NCBI RefSeq assembly: GCF_021869765.1
Contig: NZ_CP084580.1
Span: 2,666,001 to 2,730,000, forward strand
DNA: 64,000 nt
Origin: Chryseobacterium sp. MEBOG06
GTDB taxonomy: Bacteria > Bacteroidota > Bacteroidia > Flavobacteriales > Weeksellaceae
Direction of reading: 5' to 3'
The position numbers and the translations under genes were made by a program. The notes under the pieces are model-generated. The model saw nothing but the letters and a program-made list of their open reading frames with translations. It was not told the origin of the DNA and made no database searches. Positions within the stretch are counted from its first letter, which is position 1; each line of letters begins with the position of its first letter. Shown piece by piece: positions 56,117 through 64,000 of this stretch.

Positions 56117-57280
56117 TTATTCAAACATTTCAGCCCAACGAACCGCTTTTATTTCTGTTTCGCTGTATAGATCCGCTATTGACTTTTTAACCTCCAATTT
56201 GGGGTATAAATTAACGCCAATCAGCTTTATTTTCCCCTCTTCGATCCATTGTTGTTCTTCAATAGCGTGATCATAAATTTTCTTCTGAATAACGCCCTGC
56301 TTTAAAAGCTCAAGATAGCCTCCTGCTTCTTCCATTTCAACAAATAAAGCCCATGACTTGTCTGCAATCTGTTGAGTGATATCTTCAACATAATAGCTTC
56401 CGTTAGAAGCATCTTCAAATACATTAATGATACTCTCATAGGCCAAAACAATCTGTTGCTTGAAAGAAATTTCTTTTGAATTATCTGTACTCCTGTCAAC
56501 AAGGTAGTTATTGGTAAAAACGGCATCTGCTCCACCAATCATTGCGGAAGCAAGCTCTAATGTAGAACGGATCAGGTTGTTTTCACTATCCGAAACGGCT
56601 TTATTTCTAAAAGATGTTTCTGCAAAAATGTAGGGAACTTCATCCATACCGTATTCTTTTGAAAGCTGATTGAAAACTATTTTAAAAGCTCTCAACTTTG
56701 CCATTTCAAAGAAATAGTTGCCTCCAACAGCGATTCTGAAGATCAGTTTATTGATTATTTCTGCACCATATGCCTCTATCAGCTCTTTAGTTTTTGCCAG
56801 GGCAATCCCCAGCTGCTGATAAATAGCAGCTCCGGCATTCTGATGTAAGGAAATATCAACACAAATGTTTCTTTTGAATTCTTTTGACAATAATTCTTTT
56901 GCCAGCTGGTCATCAATGCTTCCCTCCTTCTCGTTAAAAACATCAATGAGAGAGAAATACTGATCTTCTTCTGTAGGACTGATATGCCCTGCCAGATCTT
57001 TATTATTGATAAAAAGAGTTTTCTCGGTCAGATTTTCAACATTCTGATCCAAAAGAAATGCAAATACTTCATCTTCCAGACTTTCGTGGTAGCAAGCTAC
57101 CAAATGGGTACTTTCTTCAATTCTTGGCAGATTTACCAAAGGCTTCTGAACATCTGTGTAAAAAGGCTTTACCTTTATTCCCTCAAGGTTTGCTTTTTCC
57201 AGAACGGGATAAATATCCTCTGTTTTAAGCTGCTTTTTTACTAGTTTTTCCCAGTTTGGAAGTATATCTGTATTTGACAT
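56117..57280 (-). CDS. mutA: Methylmalonyl-CoA mutase small (beta) subunit
   Basis: The 387-residue protein has the MutA features DILPNWEKLVKKQLKTEDIY, ICVDISLHQNAGAAIYQQLG and YVEDITQQIADKSWALF, which is the catalytic-subunit-like barrel without the cobalamin domain. MutA pairs with MutB to interconvert methylmalonyl-CoA and succinyl-CoA. No large subunit follows it in the window; the GxxExxY gene and array occupy the place downstream. The ATG is at 57278-57280. Confidence 0.85.
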   Translation of the reverse strand: MSNTDILPNWEKLVKKQLKTEDIYPVLEKANLEGIKVKPFYTDVQKPLVNLPRIEESTHLVACYHESLEDEVFAFLLDQNVENLTEKTLFINNKDLAGHISPTEEDQYFSLIDVFNEKEGSIDDQLAKELLSKEFKRNICVDISLHQNAGAAIYQQLGIALAKTKELIEAYGAEIINKLIFRIAVGGNYFFEMAKLRAFKIVFNQLSKEYGMDEVPYIFAETSFRNKAVSDSENNLIRSTLELASAMIGGADAVFTNNYLVDRSTDNSKEISFKQQIVLAYESIINVFEDASNGSYYVEDITQQIADKSWALFVEMEEAGGYLELLKQGVIQKKIYDHAIEEQQWIEEGKIKLIGVNLYPKLEVKKSIADLYSETEIKAVRWAEMFE

Positions 57281-57330
57281 TAGTTTTGTTTAATGGAGTG
57301 AGTTATCGATGGTCAATTTTACCTGATTAA

Positions 57331-57355
57331 GTGAATAGTATCTCTGACTATTCAC
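57331..57355. repeat. Intergenic hairpin between divIC and mutA
   Basis: GTGAATAGT and ACTATTCAC pair perfectly around a 7-base loop. No T-tract is attached. Similar word-repeat hairpins occur at 13276, 47500 and 61381. Confidence 0.65.
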
Positions 57356-57379
57356 TATTGAGGTTTTTATTGCATTATT

Positions 57380-57736
57380 TTATTTTTTAGCGACTTTTGT
57401 ACTGTCTACTACCAGAATAAAGATTTCTTCATTCGGCTTTTTCATAAAATAATTTTCTCTTGCATATTTTTCTTTCTCTGACTTGTTGTTCATCAGTTTT
57501 TTATAAAAAGCATCATTTTTTTCGTATTCTTTTTTATAATACTCCAATTGCTCTTCATTCTTATGAATCTCGCCATTCAGTTCGTTAATTACAAGAAATG
57601 AGGTTTTGTCGAAGAAAACCATCCATACCAAAAACATGCAGATCGTAATGGTATACTTATTCAAAAAATATCTCTGGATAGTTTTGAATGTTTCAGATTT
57701 CGGCTGAATGTTTTTGATAAGTTTGTTTTCTTCCAT
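57380..57736 (-). CDS. Septum formation initiator (FtsB/DivIC family)
   Basis: The 118-residue protein has one N-terminal membrane helix (ITICMFLVWMVFF), then a coiled coil (LNGEIHKNEEQLEYYKKEYE) and the C-terminal YARENYFMKKPNEEIFILV, the FtsB/DivIC signature. These bitopic proteins link divisome assembly across the membrane. The order udk-divIC-mutA is, from memory, common in Flavobacteriia. It starts 4 bases past the udk stop. Confidence 0.85.
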   Translation of the reverse strand: MEENKLIKNIQPKSETFKTIQRYFLNKYTITICMFLVWMVFFDKTSFLVINELNGEIHKNEEQLEYYKKEYEKNDAFYKKLMNNKSEKEKYARENYFMKKPNEEIFILVVDSTKVAKK

Positions 57737-57740
57737 TTTT

Positions 57741-58355
57741 TTAATGTTTTCTCAACGAGTTTTTAATAACAGTAGTTAAAAAATCAATCGCTACGGAATT
57801 CTGTTTCATATTAGGAATAATAAGATCGGCATCATTTTTAGACGGCTCGATGAATTCCTGGTGCATAGGCTTCAGGGTAGTCTGATAACGGTGCAGTACC
57901 TCACTCAGATCTCTTCCTCTTTCCTGGGTATCTCTTCGGATACGCCTGATCAGCCTTTCATCTGAATCAGCATGAACAAAAACCTTAAGATCGAATTCTT
58001 TCAGCAATTCTTTGTTGGTAAGGACAAGAATTCCCTCTACTACCAATACATTTTTAGGTTCTACAGTGACATGATCTCCTGTTCGGGAATGTGTTACAAA
58101 GCTGTAAATTGGCTGCTCAATGGGCTCATTGTTTTTTAAAGCTTTAACATGTTTTATCAGTAATTCAAAATCGATGGACTTCGGATGGTCATAATTTAAA
58201 GCCTCTCTTTCTGTCAGTGTCAGATTCTGATTGTCATGATAATAATTATCCTGAGAAAGGATATTCATTCCTTCAATATCAAGCTGTTGAAGTATTTTGT
58301 CAACAACTGTAGTTTTGCCAGATCCTGTACCACCGGCAATTCCTATTACAAGCAT
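57741..58355 (-). CDS. udk: Uridine kinase
   Basis: Udk phosphorylates uridine and cytidine for pyrimidine salvage. The 204-residue kinase has the P-loop GIAGGTGSGKTTVVDKI, YDHPKSIDFELL, IYSFVTHSR and the RRIRRDTQERGRDLSEVL lid. The ATG is at 58353-58355. It heads an operon with divIC and probably mutA. Confidence 0.93.
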   Translation of the reverse strand: MLVIGIAGGTGSGKTTVVDKILQQLDIEGMNILSQDNYYHDNQNLTLTEREALNYDHPKSIDFELLIKHVKALKNNEPIEQPIYSFVTHSRTGDHVTVEPKNVLVVEGILVLTNKELLKEFDLKVFVHADSDERLIRRIRRDTQERGRDLSEVLHRYQTTLKPMHQEFIEPSKNDADLIIPNMKQNSVAIDFLTTVIKNSLRKH

Positions 58356-58530
58356 TCTTTTTTGTTTCTTTATAGTTGGTACAAATATACTATTTTAGAT
58401 AAAATATGGCAATGTAAGAATATAATTTGAAAAATTAAGAGATTAGGACATTCAGGGATTATTGAGGGAAAAGTTAAATGTTTGAGAAATTTACAGTACA
58501 ATCACTGCCTATTTGCCTCATTTTTCAATA

Positions 58531-58561
58531 AAAAATCCGGCAAATTGATTGCCGGATTTTA
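58531..58561 (-). terminator. Rho-independent terminator after clpS
   Basis: AAAATCCGGCAA and TTGCCGGATTTT pair around ATTGA-type loop bases, directly past the clpS stop at 58564. Confidence 0.9.
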
Positions 58562-58563
58562 TT

Positions 58564-58869
58564 TTATATAATTTCGCTTGTTAATTCCCTTGAAATTAAT
58601 TTTTCATGCATAGGCTTCAATACATCTATTGATCCTGTTTTTACGGTGCATTTGCCTTTATAATGTACAAGCATTGTGCACTGCTCGGCCTGTTCCATTG
58701 TATGCTTGCATATTTCGATCAGACAATCAATTACATAATCGAATGTATGAATATCATCATTATGAAGCACCAGTTTATAGACATCATCCGTATCATCCAG
58801 TACCATTACTTCTTCTTCATACTGGCGCTTTGGATTTTCGTAATCTCTTATTGTATTATAAAAACTCAT
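58564..58869 (-). CDS. clpS: ATP-dependent Clp protease adaptor
   Basis: ClpS hands N-degron substrates to ClpAP-type proteases. The 101-residue protein has the core VYKLVLHNDDIHTFDYVIDC and MLVHYKGKCTVKTG, with the NDD acidic patch that contacts the N-terminal residue. I use the ATG at 58867-58869, since the longer frame begins at a TTG. It follows the CNNM gene by 10 bases. Confidence 0.88.
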   Translation of the reverse strand: MSFYNTIRDYENPKRQYEEEVMVLDDTDDVYKLVLHNDDIHTFDYVIDCLIEICKHTMEQAEQCTMLVHYKGKCTVKTGSIDVLKPMHEKLISRELTSEII

Positions 58870-58879
58870 TCTGATTGTT

Positions 58880-60238
58880 TTAAACTTCTCCAATTTTATC
58901 TGCTAAGTTGTCAATAGCATTGGGTTCCTGATAGATCAATTCAACAAGCTCTACACTCTTATTATTCATTTTCAGAATTTTGAAATGATAGTTATCAAGG
59001 TCAAACTCCTGATTTTCCTCAGGAATTTCTTCTAGCTCATATAGGATGAATCCTGCCAATGAATTGTACTCGCTTTCCTCGGAAAGAGGCAGTTTTTTAG
59101 GTAAATGTTCATTGATCTCATCCAGAGGCTGGGTTGCCTGAACCCAATAGGTATTATCTGCAATTTTATCAACGATCTTTTCTTCTTCATCTTCTTCATC
59201 CTGAATTTCACCTACCAGTTCCTCCAGAATATCTTCTAATGTAATAATCCCTTCAGTTCCTCCAAATTCATCAATTACAATCGCCAAATGCTGCTTTTTC
59301 TGCTGGAATGTTTTTAATAAGTCTGAAACTTTTTTACTTTCTACCACAAAAAATGCATCACGCATCAGATCTTTAAGGTCTTCATGATCAAGATCTCCTT
59401 TTCTTTTGACAAATTCACGGATGATCTCTTTGGTATAGAAAATCCCGATTACGTTGTCTATTGAGTCCAGATACACCGGAATACGAGAATACCCGCTGTC
59501 CATGATCTTGTTGATAATATCATTGATATCCTCTTCAAAGTCGATAGAAGTAATATTCTGTCTTGGAACCATGATCTGCTTGGCAGAGTGATCTGTAAAA
59601 TCAAATGCATTTTTAATGATCTCATAGTTCTCTTCTTCAATCTCTCCGCTGTCTGCACTCTGCTTTACCAAAAGCTGAAGCTCTTCTGTAGAGTGAATTT
59701 CCTGTTCCGAAGCCGGATGGATTTTTATAAGTCTTAAAAAGCCATTGGACATTGAGTTCATCAACCAGATAAACGGTTTGAATATTGTATAAAAAACCCT
59801 CAACGGAACTGCAGTAGCCATTGTAGTGGCTTCTGATTTTCTGATCGCAATTGATTTTGGAATAAGTTCACCAAATACAATATGCATAATGGTAATCAAT
59901 ACAAAACTGGTCACCACTGAAACAGTGGTAATTGTGGTTTGTGTTAAATCTATATTTAAAGAGTGGAAGATACTTTCTACCACATGATGCAGGGCGCTCT
60001 CTCCTACCCAACCAAGGGCAAGGGATGCCAATGTAATTCCTAATTGTGTAGCAGAAAGATATTCATCAAGATGTTTGATAATGTGTTCTGCCTGTTTAGC
60101 CATCGAATCGCCTTCTGCGGCTTTTAGTTGGATTTGTGAGTAACGAACTTTAACAATTGAAAATTCTGCGGCTACGAAAAAGCCATTTAGTAAAACAAGA
60201 AATAAGGCCAGCAAAAGCCTGACTATGTCCGAGTCCAT
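58880..60238 (-). CDS. CNNM/CorC-type hemolysin-family membrane protein
   Basis: The 452-residue protein has an N-terminal DUF21/CNNM domain with three or four helices (LLLALFLVLLNGFFVAAEFS at the start), a tandem CBS pair (TSIDFEEDINDIINKIMDSG and HLAIVIDEFGGTEGIITLED) and a C-terminal CorC/HlyC transporter-associated domain. These proteins act in magnesium or divalent cation efflux, with the CBS pair sensing nucleotides. The ATG is at 60236-60238. Confidence 0.88.
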   Translation of the reverse strand: MDSDIVRLLLALFLVLLNGFFVAAEFSIVKVRYSQIQLKAAEGDSMAKQAEHIIKHLDEYLSATQLGITLASLALGWVGESALHHVVESIFHSLNIDLTQTTITTVSVVTSFVLITIMHIVFGELIPKSIAIRKSEATTMATAVPLRVFYTIFKPFIWLMNSMSNGFLRLIKIHPASEQEIHSTEELQLLVKQSADSGEIEEENYEIIKNAFDFTDHSAKQIMVPRQNITSIDFEEDINDIINKIMDSGYSRIPVYLDSIDNVIGIFYTKEIIREFVKRKGDLDHEDLKDLMRDAFFVVESKKVSDLLKTFQQKKQHLAIVIDEFGGTEGIITLEDILEELVGEIQDEEDEEEKIVDKIADNTYWVQATQPLDEINEHLPKKLPLSEESEYNSLAGFILYELEEIPEENQEFDLDNYHFKILKMNNKSVELVELIYQEPNAIDNLADKIGEV

Positions 60239-60462
60239 TTAGAAGTTGTATAATTTTATTAGGTACAAAGATATGCAAAATATAAATAACCTGAATCCGG
60301 GATAAGGTATTTCGGTACGGGAATTTTTGTAAGATAAAAATGAAGCGCCCACATATGGCTATTTTGAAATAAAAAAAATCATTGGACCCGTACTTCAATT
60401 TCGCTGTAAAAAGGGAGTTTTTGATCACCAAATGGCCGTTTTTAACTTCTTATACAACAAAA
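60239..60462. other. Intergenic region with a short unusual sequence
   Basis: About 220 bases between CNNM and the atpG terminator. It contains loosely repeated TGGC(T/C)(A/G)TTTT words (near 60355 and 60433), but I cannot make a feature of it. Confidence 0.4.
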
Positions 60463-60487
60463 AAAGCATCGATAGTATCGATGCTTG
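60463..60487 (-). terminator. Rho-independent terminator of the ATP synthase operon
   Basis: AGCATCGATA and TATCGATGCT pair perfectly around G, with an A7 flank as T-tract. It follows the atpG stop by 24 bases. Confidence 0.9.
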
Positions 60488-60510
60488 TAATAGTATGTTA
60501 AAATAATTCT

Positions 60511-61374
60511 TTAAGAATTTTTCAAAGCTTCTGCTCCTGAAACGATCTCTAAGATTTCGTTTGTAATTGCAGCCTGTCTTGCTTTGTTGTAGAAAATCTT
60601 CAGATCATTTCTCATAGCCTCTGCATTGTCTGTAGCTTTGTGCATAGCAGTCATTCTCGCTCCGTGTTCAGATGCTACTGAGTCTAAGATTGATTTGAAA
60701 ACCTGAGTTTTAATAGACTTAGGAATCAAGTTATCCAAGATCTCTGCTCTGTTCGGTTCGAAGATATAATCTGTTTCAACCTGTGGCTCAGTAGTTTCAG
60801 GCATTGAGATAGGAAGAAGCTGCTCTGTAGTTACTACCTGACTCGCAGCGTTAACGAATTTGTTATAAATAACATATACTTCGTCAAATTTACCTTCTCT
60901 GAAACTTGTCATCACCCCTTCAGCAATATTAGCTACTGCATCAAAGTTCAGATTATCATAAACGAAACTTCCATTAGTATATACTGTATGACTTCTTCTT
61001 ACAGCATCATATACTTTTTTACCTACAGGAAGAACTTCAACCTCGTACTGAGATTTGTTCTGAAACTGAAGGTTAAGCTCTTTTACGATAGAAGAGTTAA
61101 AAGCACCCGCAAGACCTCTGTTTGAAGTAACAGCGATGAAAAGTACTCTTTTAACCTCTCTTTTCTGAGCATATACAGAAATCTGATCAGGATCTGAGCT
61201 AGAATTTACATTCTGGATAAGCTCCTGTAATTTTTCAGAATAAGGTCTTAGCATTACGATTGCGTCTTGTGCTTTCTTCAGTTTCGCAGCGGAAACCATT
61301 TTCATAGCACGAGTAATCTGCATCGTAGATGAAATTGACGTAATTCTGCCTCGTATTTCTTTTAAGTTTGCCAT
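60511..61374 (-). CDS. atpG: ATP synthase F1 gamma subunit
   Basis: AtpG is the central stalk of F1. The 287-residue protein has the N-terminal LKEIRGRITSISSTMQITRA and the C-terminal ARQAAITNEILEIVSGAEAL, the paired helices of the coiled-coil shaft. The ATG is at 61372-61374. It is the last gene of the ATP synthase operon in the window. Confidence 0.95.
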   Translation of the reverse strand: MANLKEIRGRITSISSTMQITRAMKMVSAAKLKKAQDAIVMLRPYSEKLQELIQNVNSSSDPDQISVYAQKREVKRVLFIAVTSNRGLAGAFNSSIVKELNLQFQNKSQYEVEVLPVGKKVYDAVRRSHTVYTNGSFVYDNLNFDAVANIAEGVMTSFREGKFDEVYVIYNKFVNAASQVVTTEQLLPISMPETTEPQVETDYIFEPNRAEILDNLIPKSIKTQVFKSILDSVASEHGARMTAMHKATDNAEAMRNDLKIFYNKARQAAITNEILEIVSGAEALKNS

Positions 61375-61380
61375 ATTGGG

Positions 61381-61458
61381 TTAGTTGTTGGTTGTCGGCT
61401 GTTGGTTGCTAGTTTTAGAAAATTCTGTCAACTATCAACCAACAACCATCAACTAATT
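61381..61458. repeat. Low-complexity inverted repeat between atpA and atpG
   Basis: GTTGGTTG-type words on the left and CAACCAAC-type words on the right pair in several registers (TTAGTTG...CAACTAA at the ends). It fills the whole atpA-atpG gap, so it may tune their relative expression. Confidence 0.75.
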
Positions 61459-63036
61459 TTAGTTGTATTTAGAAGCTAAATCGTTAGCTGCCTGCTTAAG
61501 AACACCTGTAATATCGTTATCGATTTTTCCAGATTTAATTGCAGCCATTGTATCAGGGTGCTTAGATCTTAGGAACTCGATATATTCGTGTTGGAATTCT
61601 TTAATTTTGTTCAATGGAACGTTTCTCAATAGGTTCTCAGTACCAGCATAGATCATAGCAACCTGGCTATCTACCGGAAGTGGAGAGTTAACTGGCTGCT
61701 TCAGAAGCTCCACGTTTCTTTCTCCTTTAGAGATTACTGCTAAAGTAGAAGCATCCAGATCTGAACCGAACTTAGCAAACGCTTCTAATTCTTTATATTG
61801 AGCCTGGTCTAACTTAAGTGTACCAGATACTTTTTTCATTGACTTGATCTGAGCATTCCCTCCTACTCTTGATACAGAGATACCTACGTTAATCGCAGGA
61901 CGAACCCCTGAGTTGAATAGATCAGACTCCAAGAAGATCTGTCCGTCTGTAATAGAGATTACGTTTGTAGGGATATATGCAGAGACGTCACCTGCCTGAG
62001 TTTCGATAATCGGAAGGGCAGTTAATGAACCACCACCTTTAACGATTGGCTTAAGAGATTCTGGTAAGTCATTCATCTGACGAGCAATATTATCATCAGC
62101 AATCACTTTTGCAGCTCTTTCCAATAGTCTTGAGTGAAGGTAGAAAACGTCTCCAGGGTAAGCTTCACGGCCCGGTGGTCTTCTTAATAGTAGGGAAAGC
62201 TCACGGTAAGCAACAGCTTGTTTAGATAAATCATCATAAACGATCAATGCTGGTCTACCTGTGTCTCTGAAGAACTCTCCAATAGCAGCTCCTGCCATTG
62301 CAGAATATACCTGCATAGGAACTGGGTCTGATGCGTTAGCCGCAACGATTACAGTATATGCTAAAGCTCCTTTATCAGAAAGAGTTTTAACGATTTGTGC
62401 TACAGTAGACGCTTTCTGCCCGATAGCAACATATATACAATATACTGGTTTCCCAGCTTCAAAGAATTCTTTTTGGTTGATGATCGTATCGATAGCAACA
62501 GTAGTTTTACCTGTCTGTCTGTCACCAATGATAAGCTCTCTCTGTCCTCTTCCTACAGGGATCATAGAGTCAATCGCAACGATACCTGACTGTAAAGGCT
62601 CAGTTACCGGTTGTCTGAAGATAACTCCGGGAGCTTTTCTTTCTAACGGCATTTCATATAATTCCCCTGAAATAGGACCTTTACCATCAATAGGGTTACC
62701 AAGAGTATCTACTACTCTTCCTAACATACCTTCTCCTACTTTGATAGAAGAGATTCTGTTTGTTCTTCTTACTGTATCCCCTTCTTTTACTAATTTACTT
62801 TCACCTAGTAAAGCAACACCTACGTTGTCTTCTTCAAGGTTAAGTACAATACCTTCTACATCACTAGAAAATTTCACCAACTCTCCGTATTGTACGTTTT
62901 CTAACCCGTATACACGAGCAATACCATCACCGATGGTTAAAACTGTACCTACTTCCTCAACGTTTGATTGAGTATCGAAGTTGGCCAATTGCTGTTTTAA
63001 GATCGCAGATACTTCTGCCGGATTTATTTCTGCCAT
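61459..63036 (-). CDS. atpA: ATP synthase F1 alpha subunit
   Basis: AtpA is the non-catalytic nucleotide-binding subunit of F1. The 525-residue protein has the P-loop [13 protein letters not shown], the [12 protein letters not shown] segment and the [19 protein letters not shown] loop. The ATG is at 63034-63036. The order b-delta-alpha-gamma without beta and epsilon is usual for Bacteroidetes. Confidence 0.97.
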   Translation of the reverse strand: MAEINPAEVSAILKQQLANFDTQSNVEEVGTVLTIGDGIARVYGLENVQYGELVKFSSDVEGIVLNLEEDNVGVALLGESKLVKEGDTVRRTNRISSIKVGEGMLGRVVDTLGNPIDGKGPISGELYEMPLERKAPGVIFRQPVTEPLQSGIVAIDSMIPVGRGQRELIIGDRQTGKTTVAIDTIINQKEFFEAGKPVYCIYVAIGQKASTVAQIVKTLSDKGALAYTVIVAANASDPVPMQVYSAMAGAAIGEFFRDTGRPALIVYDDLSKQAVAYRELSLLLRRPPGREAYPGDVFYLHSRLLERAAKVIADDNIARQMNDLPESLKPIVKGGGSLTALPIIETQAGDVSAYIPTNVISITDGQIFLESDLFNSGVRPAINVGISVSRVGGNAQIKSMKKVSGTLKLDQAQYKELEAFAKFGSDLDASTLAVISKGERNVELLKQPVNSPLPVDSQVAMIYAGTENLLRNVPLNKIKEFQHEYIEFLRSKHPDTMAAIKSGKIDNDITGVLKQAANDLASKYN

Positions 63037-63052
63037 TGTATGGTTGTTTTTC

Positions 63053-63592
63053 TTAATTTAATTGAAAATCTTTTTTAACTTGGTTTAGTTTTGTCTTCAC
63101 AGACGCGTCTACCTGCTGATCACCTACTCTTAAGATGTATCCACCTAAGATATCGTGGTTGATATTTACTTTCAAATCATAGTTTGAATTAGCATTTACC
63201 AGGCTGGTAGATCTTAGTATCTGATCGATATTTTCTTTTGAAAGCTGAGTAGCTGTAGTAAGCGTTACTCTCTGCACTCCATTGATATCTTCAACTTTTT
63301 TGATGAATTCCTGAGCGATATTTTTCAATTGGTTCTCACGTCCATGCTTGATTACCAACTTGATCAAATTCTGAGAAGATACTGATAAACCTTTGAAAAT
63401 TTCACTTGCTACCTCTATTTTCTTTTTTGCATCAATGTAAGGCGTAAGGAAGAATTTGTTCAAATCTTTGGATTCAATCATAATCTTCACTACATCTTTC
63501 ATTTCAGAAAATACAGCAGCTGTCTCACCTGATTCATTAGTGAATTCAAGCAAACCCTGTGCGTATCTTTTCGCTACTTTAGATGTAAGCAT
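63053..63592 (-). CDS. atpH: ATP synthase F1 delta subunit
   Basis: The 179-residue stalk protein has the N-terminal [19 protein letters not shown] and the C-terminal [20 protein letters not shown], which is the family's GG-x-x-xR motif. It ties F1 to the b subunits. It lies 2 bases after atpF's stop and 16 before atpA. Confidence 0.93.
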   Translation of the reverse strand: MLTSKVAKRYAQGLLEFTNESGETAAVFSEMKDVVKIMIESKDLNKFFLTPYIDAKKKIEVASEIFKGLSVSSQNLIKLVIKHGRENQLKNIAQEFIKKVEDINGVQRVTLTTATQLSKENIDQILRSTSLVNANSNYDLKVNINHDILGGYILRVGDQQVDASVKTKLNQVKKDFQLN

Positions 63593-63594
63593 TA

Positions 63595-64000
63595 TTAGTT
63601 AAGGTTAGATTTGTTGATATAATTTTGAACTAATTCGTTTTGAGCTTCGTTGTTATCTAACTTTTGTTTCAAGATAGATTCTGCAATGTTTACAGATAAA
63701 GCACCGATCTGAGTTTTGATGTCTGCCATTGCAGCATTTTTCTCAGCGTTGATAGTTTGCTTAGCAGCTTCGATCAATTTGTCTCCTTCTGATTTTGCAG
63801 CATCTTTAGCTTCACCTACGATTCTGTCTTTAATTTCTCTAGCTTCTTTAAGGATAGCATCTCTTTCAATTTTAGCCTCACGAATGATTCTTTCGTTGTC
63901 AGCTTTAAGATCTTCCATCTCTTTTTTCGCCAATTTAGCTTGGTTCAATGCATCAACAATAGATGTTTCTCTTTCATTAACAGCATTAACAATTGGTTTC
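63595..64000 (-). CDS. atpF: ATP synthase Fo subunit b, C-terminal part (runs off the right edge)
   Basis: The visible 134 codons are the cytoplasmic helical stalk: LAKKEMEDLKADNERIIREA, then KEAREIKDRIVGEAKDAAKS. The frame continues through the right edge (the upstream codons read KPIVNAVNERETSIVDALNQ), so the membrane anchor lies outside the window and the apparent start at 63948 is not real. Confidence 0.92.
   Translation of the reverse strand, partial: KPIVNAVNERETSIVDALNQAKLAKKEMEDLKADNERIIREAKIERDAILKEAREIKDRIVGEAKDAAKSEGDKLIEAAKQTINAEKNAAMADIKTQIGALSVNIAESILKQKLDNNEAQNELVQNYINKSNLN

Noticed and set aside
60150-60431. A 93-codon minus-strand frame overlapping the CNNM start
   Set aside because: It overlaps a clear gene in another frame and has no domain or signal.
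62261-62971. A 236-codon plus-strand frame opposite atpA
   Set aside because: It is fully antisense to the conserved atpA coding sequence and its length follows from atpA codon use.

Overview
The window looks like a stretch of chromosome from a Chryseobacterium-like member of the Flavobacteriia (Bacteroidota). The basis is AT-rich DNA, -33 TTTG / -7 TAnnTTTG promoters, type IX secretion (T9SS) C-terminal sorting domains, a Bacteroidetes-type (subtype iii) T6SS baseplate pair, many 'SCKK'-type lipoproteins, an ATP synthase operon ordered b-delta-alpha-gamma, and a Chryseobacterium-type double-glycine 'bacteriocin-like' peptide. Nearly every gene is on the minus strand; the plus strand carries only four protein genes and the SRP RNA.

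Layout. 1-7.7 kb: a partial secreted protein, kdsB, a PAP2 phosphatase, a frameshifted membrane protein, an aminotransferase, a lipoprotein, a phospho-sugar mutase and a DUF2807 protein. 8-10.5 kb: a lipoprotein gene broken by an in-frame TAG, then a membrane protein/glycosyltransferase/DUF4199 cluster. 10.55-10.68 kb: SRP RNA with a textbook Bacteroidetes promoter. 10.8-14.2 kb: a metal-dependent hydrolase, an SRPBCC protein, menA and menB. 14.6-22.6 kb: a TPR protein, gyrA, small lipoproteins, GNAT, DUF421 and an unlisted 44-residue GG-leader peptide. 22.6-31.8 kb: uvrA, an isolated T6SS operon (tssE-tssF-DUF3829 lipoprotein), an amino acid permease and a DUF4920 protein. 31.8-34.5 kb: an M14 carboxypeptidase, a 0.97-kb gene-free region with repeated TTTACA-N2-TGTAAA palindromes, and an XRE regulator. 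34.5-44.1 kb: T9SS cargo including a metalloprotease, proline dehydrogenase, UbiA plus mevalonate-kinase-like genes, an MFS transporter and a thiolase broken by one missing base. 44.2-53.3 kb: small secreted and membrane proteins, a nucleoside transporter, a bifunctional nuclease, etfA/etfB, SDR, a T9SS protein, an M20 dipeptidase and a small lipoprotein. 53.4-57.3 kb: a THUMP-like methyltransferase, a ~1-kb tandem array of 138-bp units, a GxxExxY nuclease-like gene and mutA. 57.4-64 kb: divIC, udk, clpS, a CNNM/CorC protein and atpG-atpA-atpH-atpF.

The most unusual locus is 54.5-55.9 kb. Seven direct copies of a short core (three CRCAGAT-like heptamers) recur with a 138-bp period. The array is bounded by a perfect 12-bp inverted repeat and lies 9 bp downstream of a GxxExxY gene. 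The left terminal repeat supplies the apparent GTG start codon of the neighbouring methyltransferase. The second candidate is the operator-like palindrome array ahead of the XRE regulator at 33.0-33.9 kb. Three genes are interrupted (two single-base frameshifts, one nonsense codon); both frameshifts are at or near T runs, so sequencing error must be excluded.
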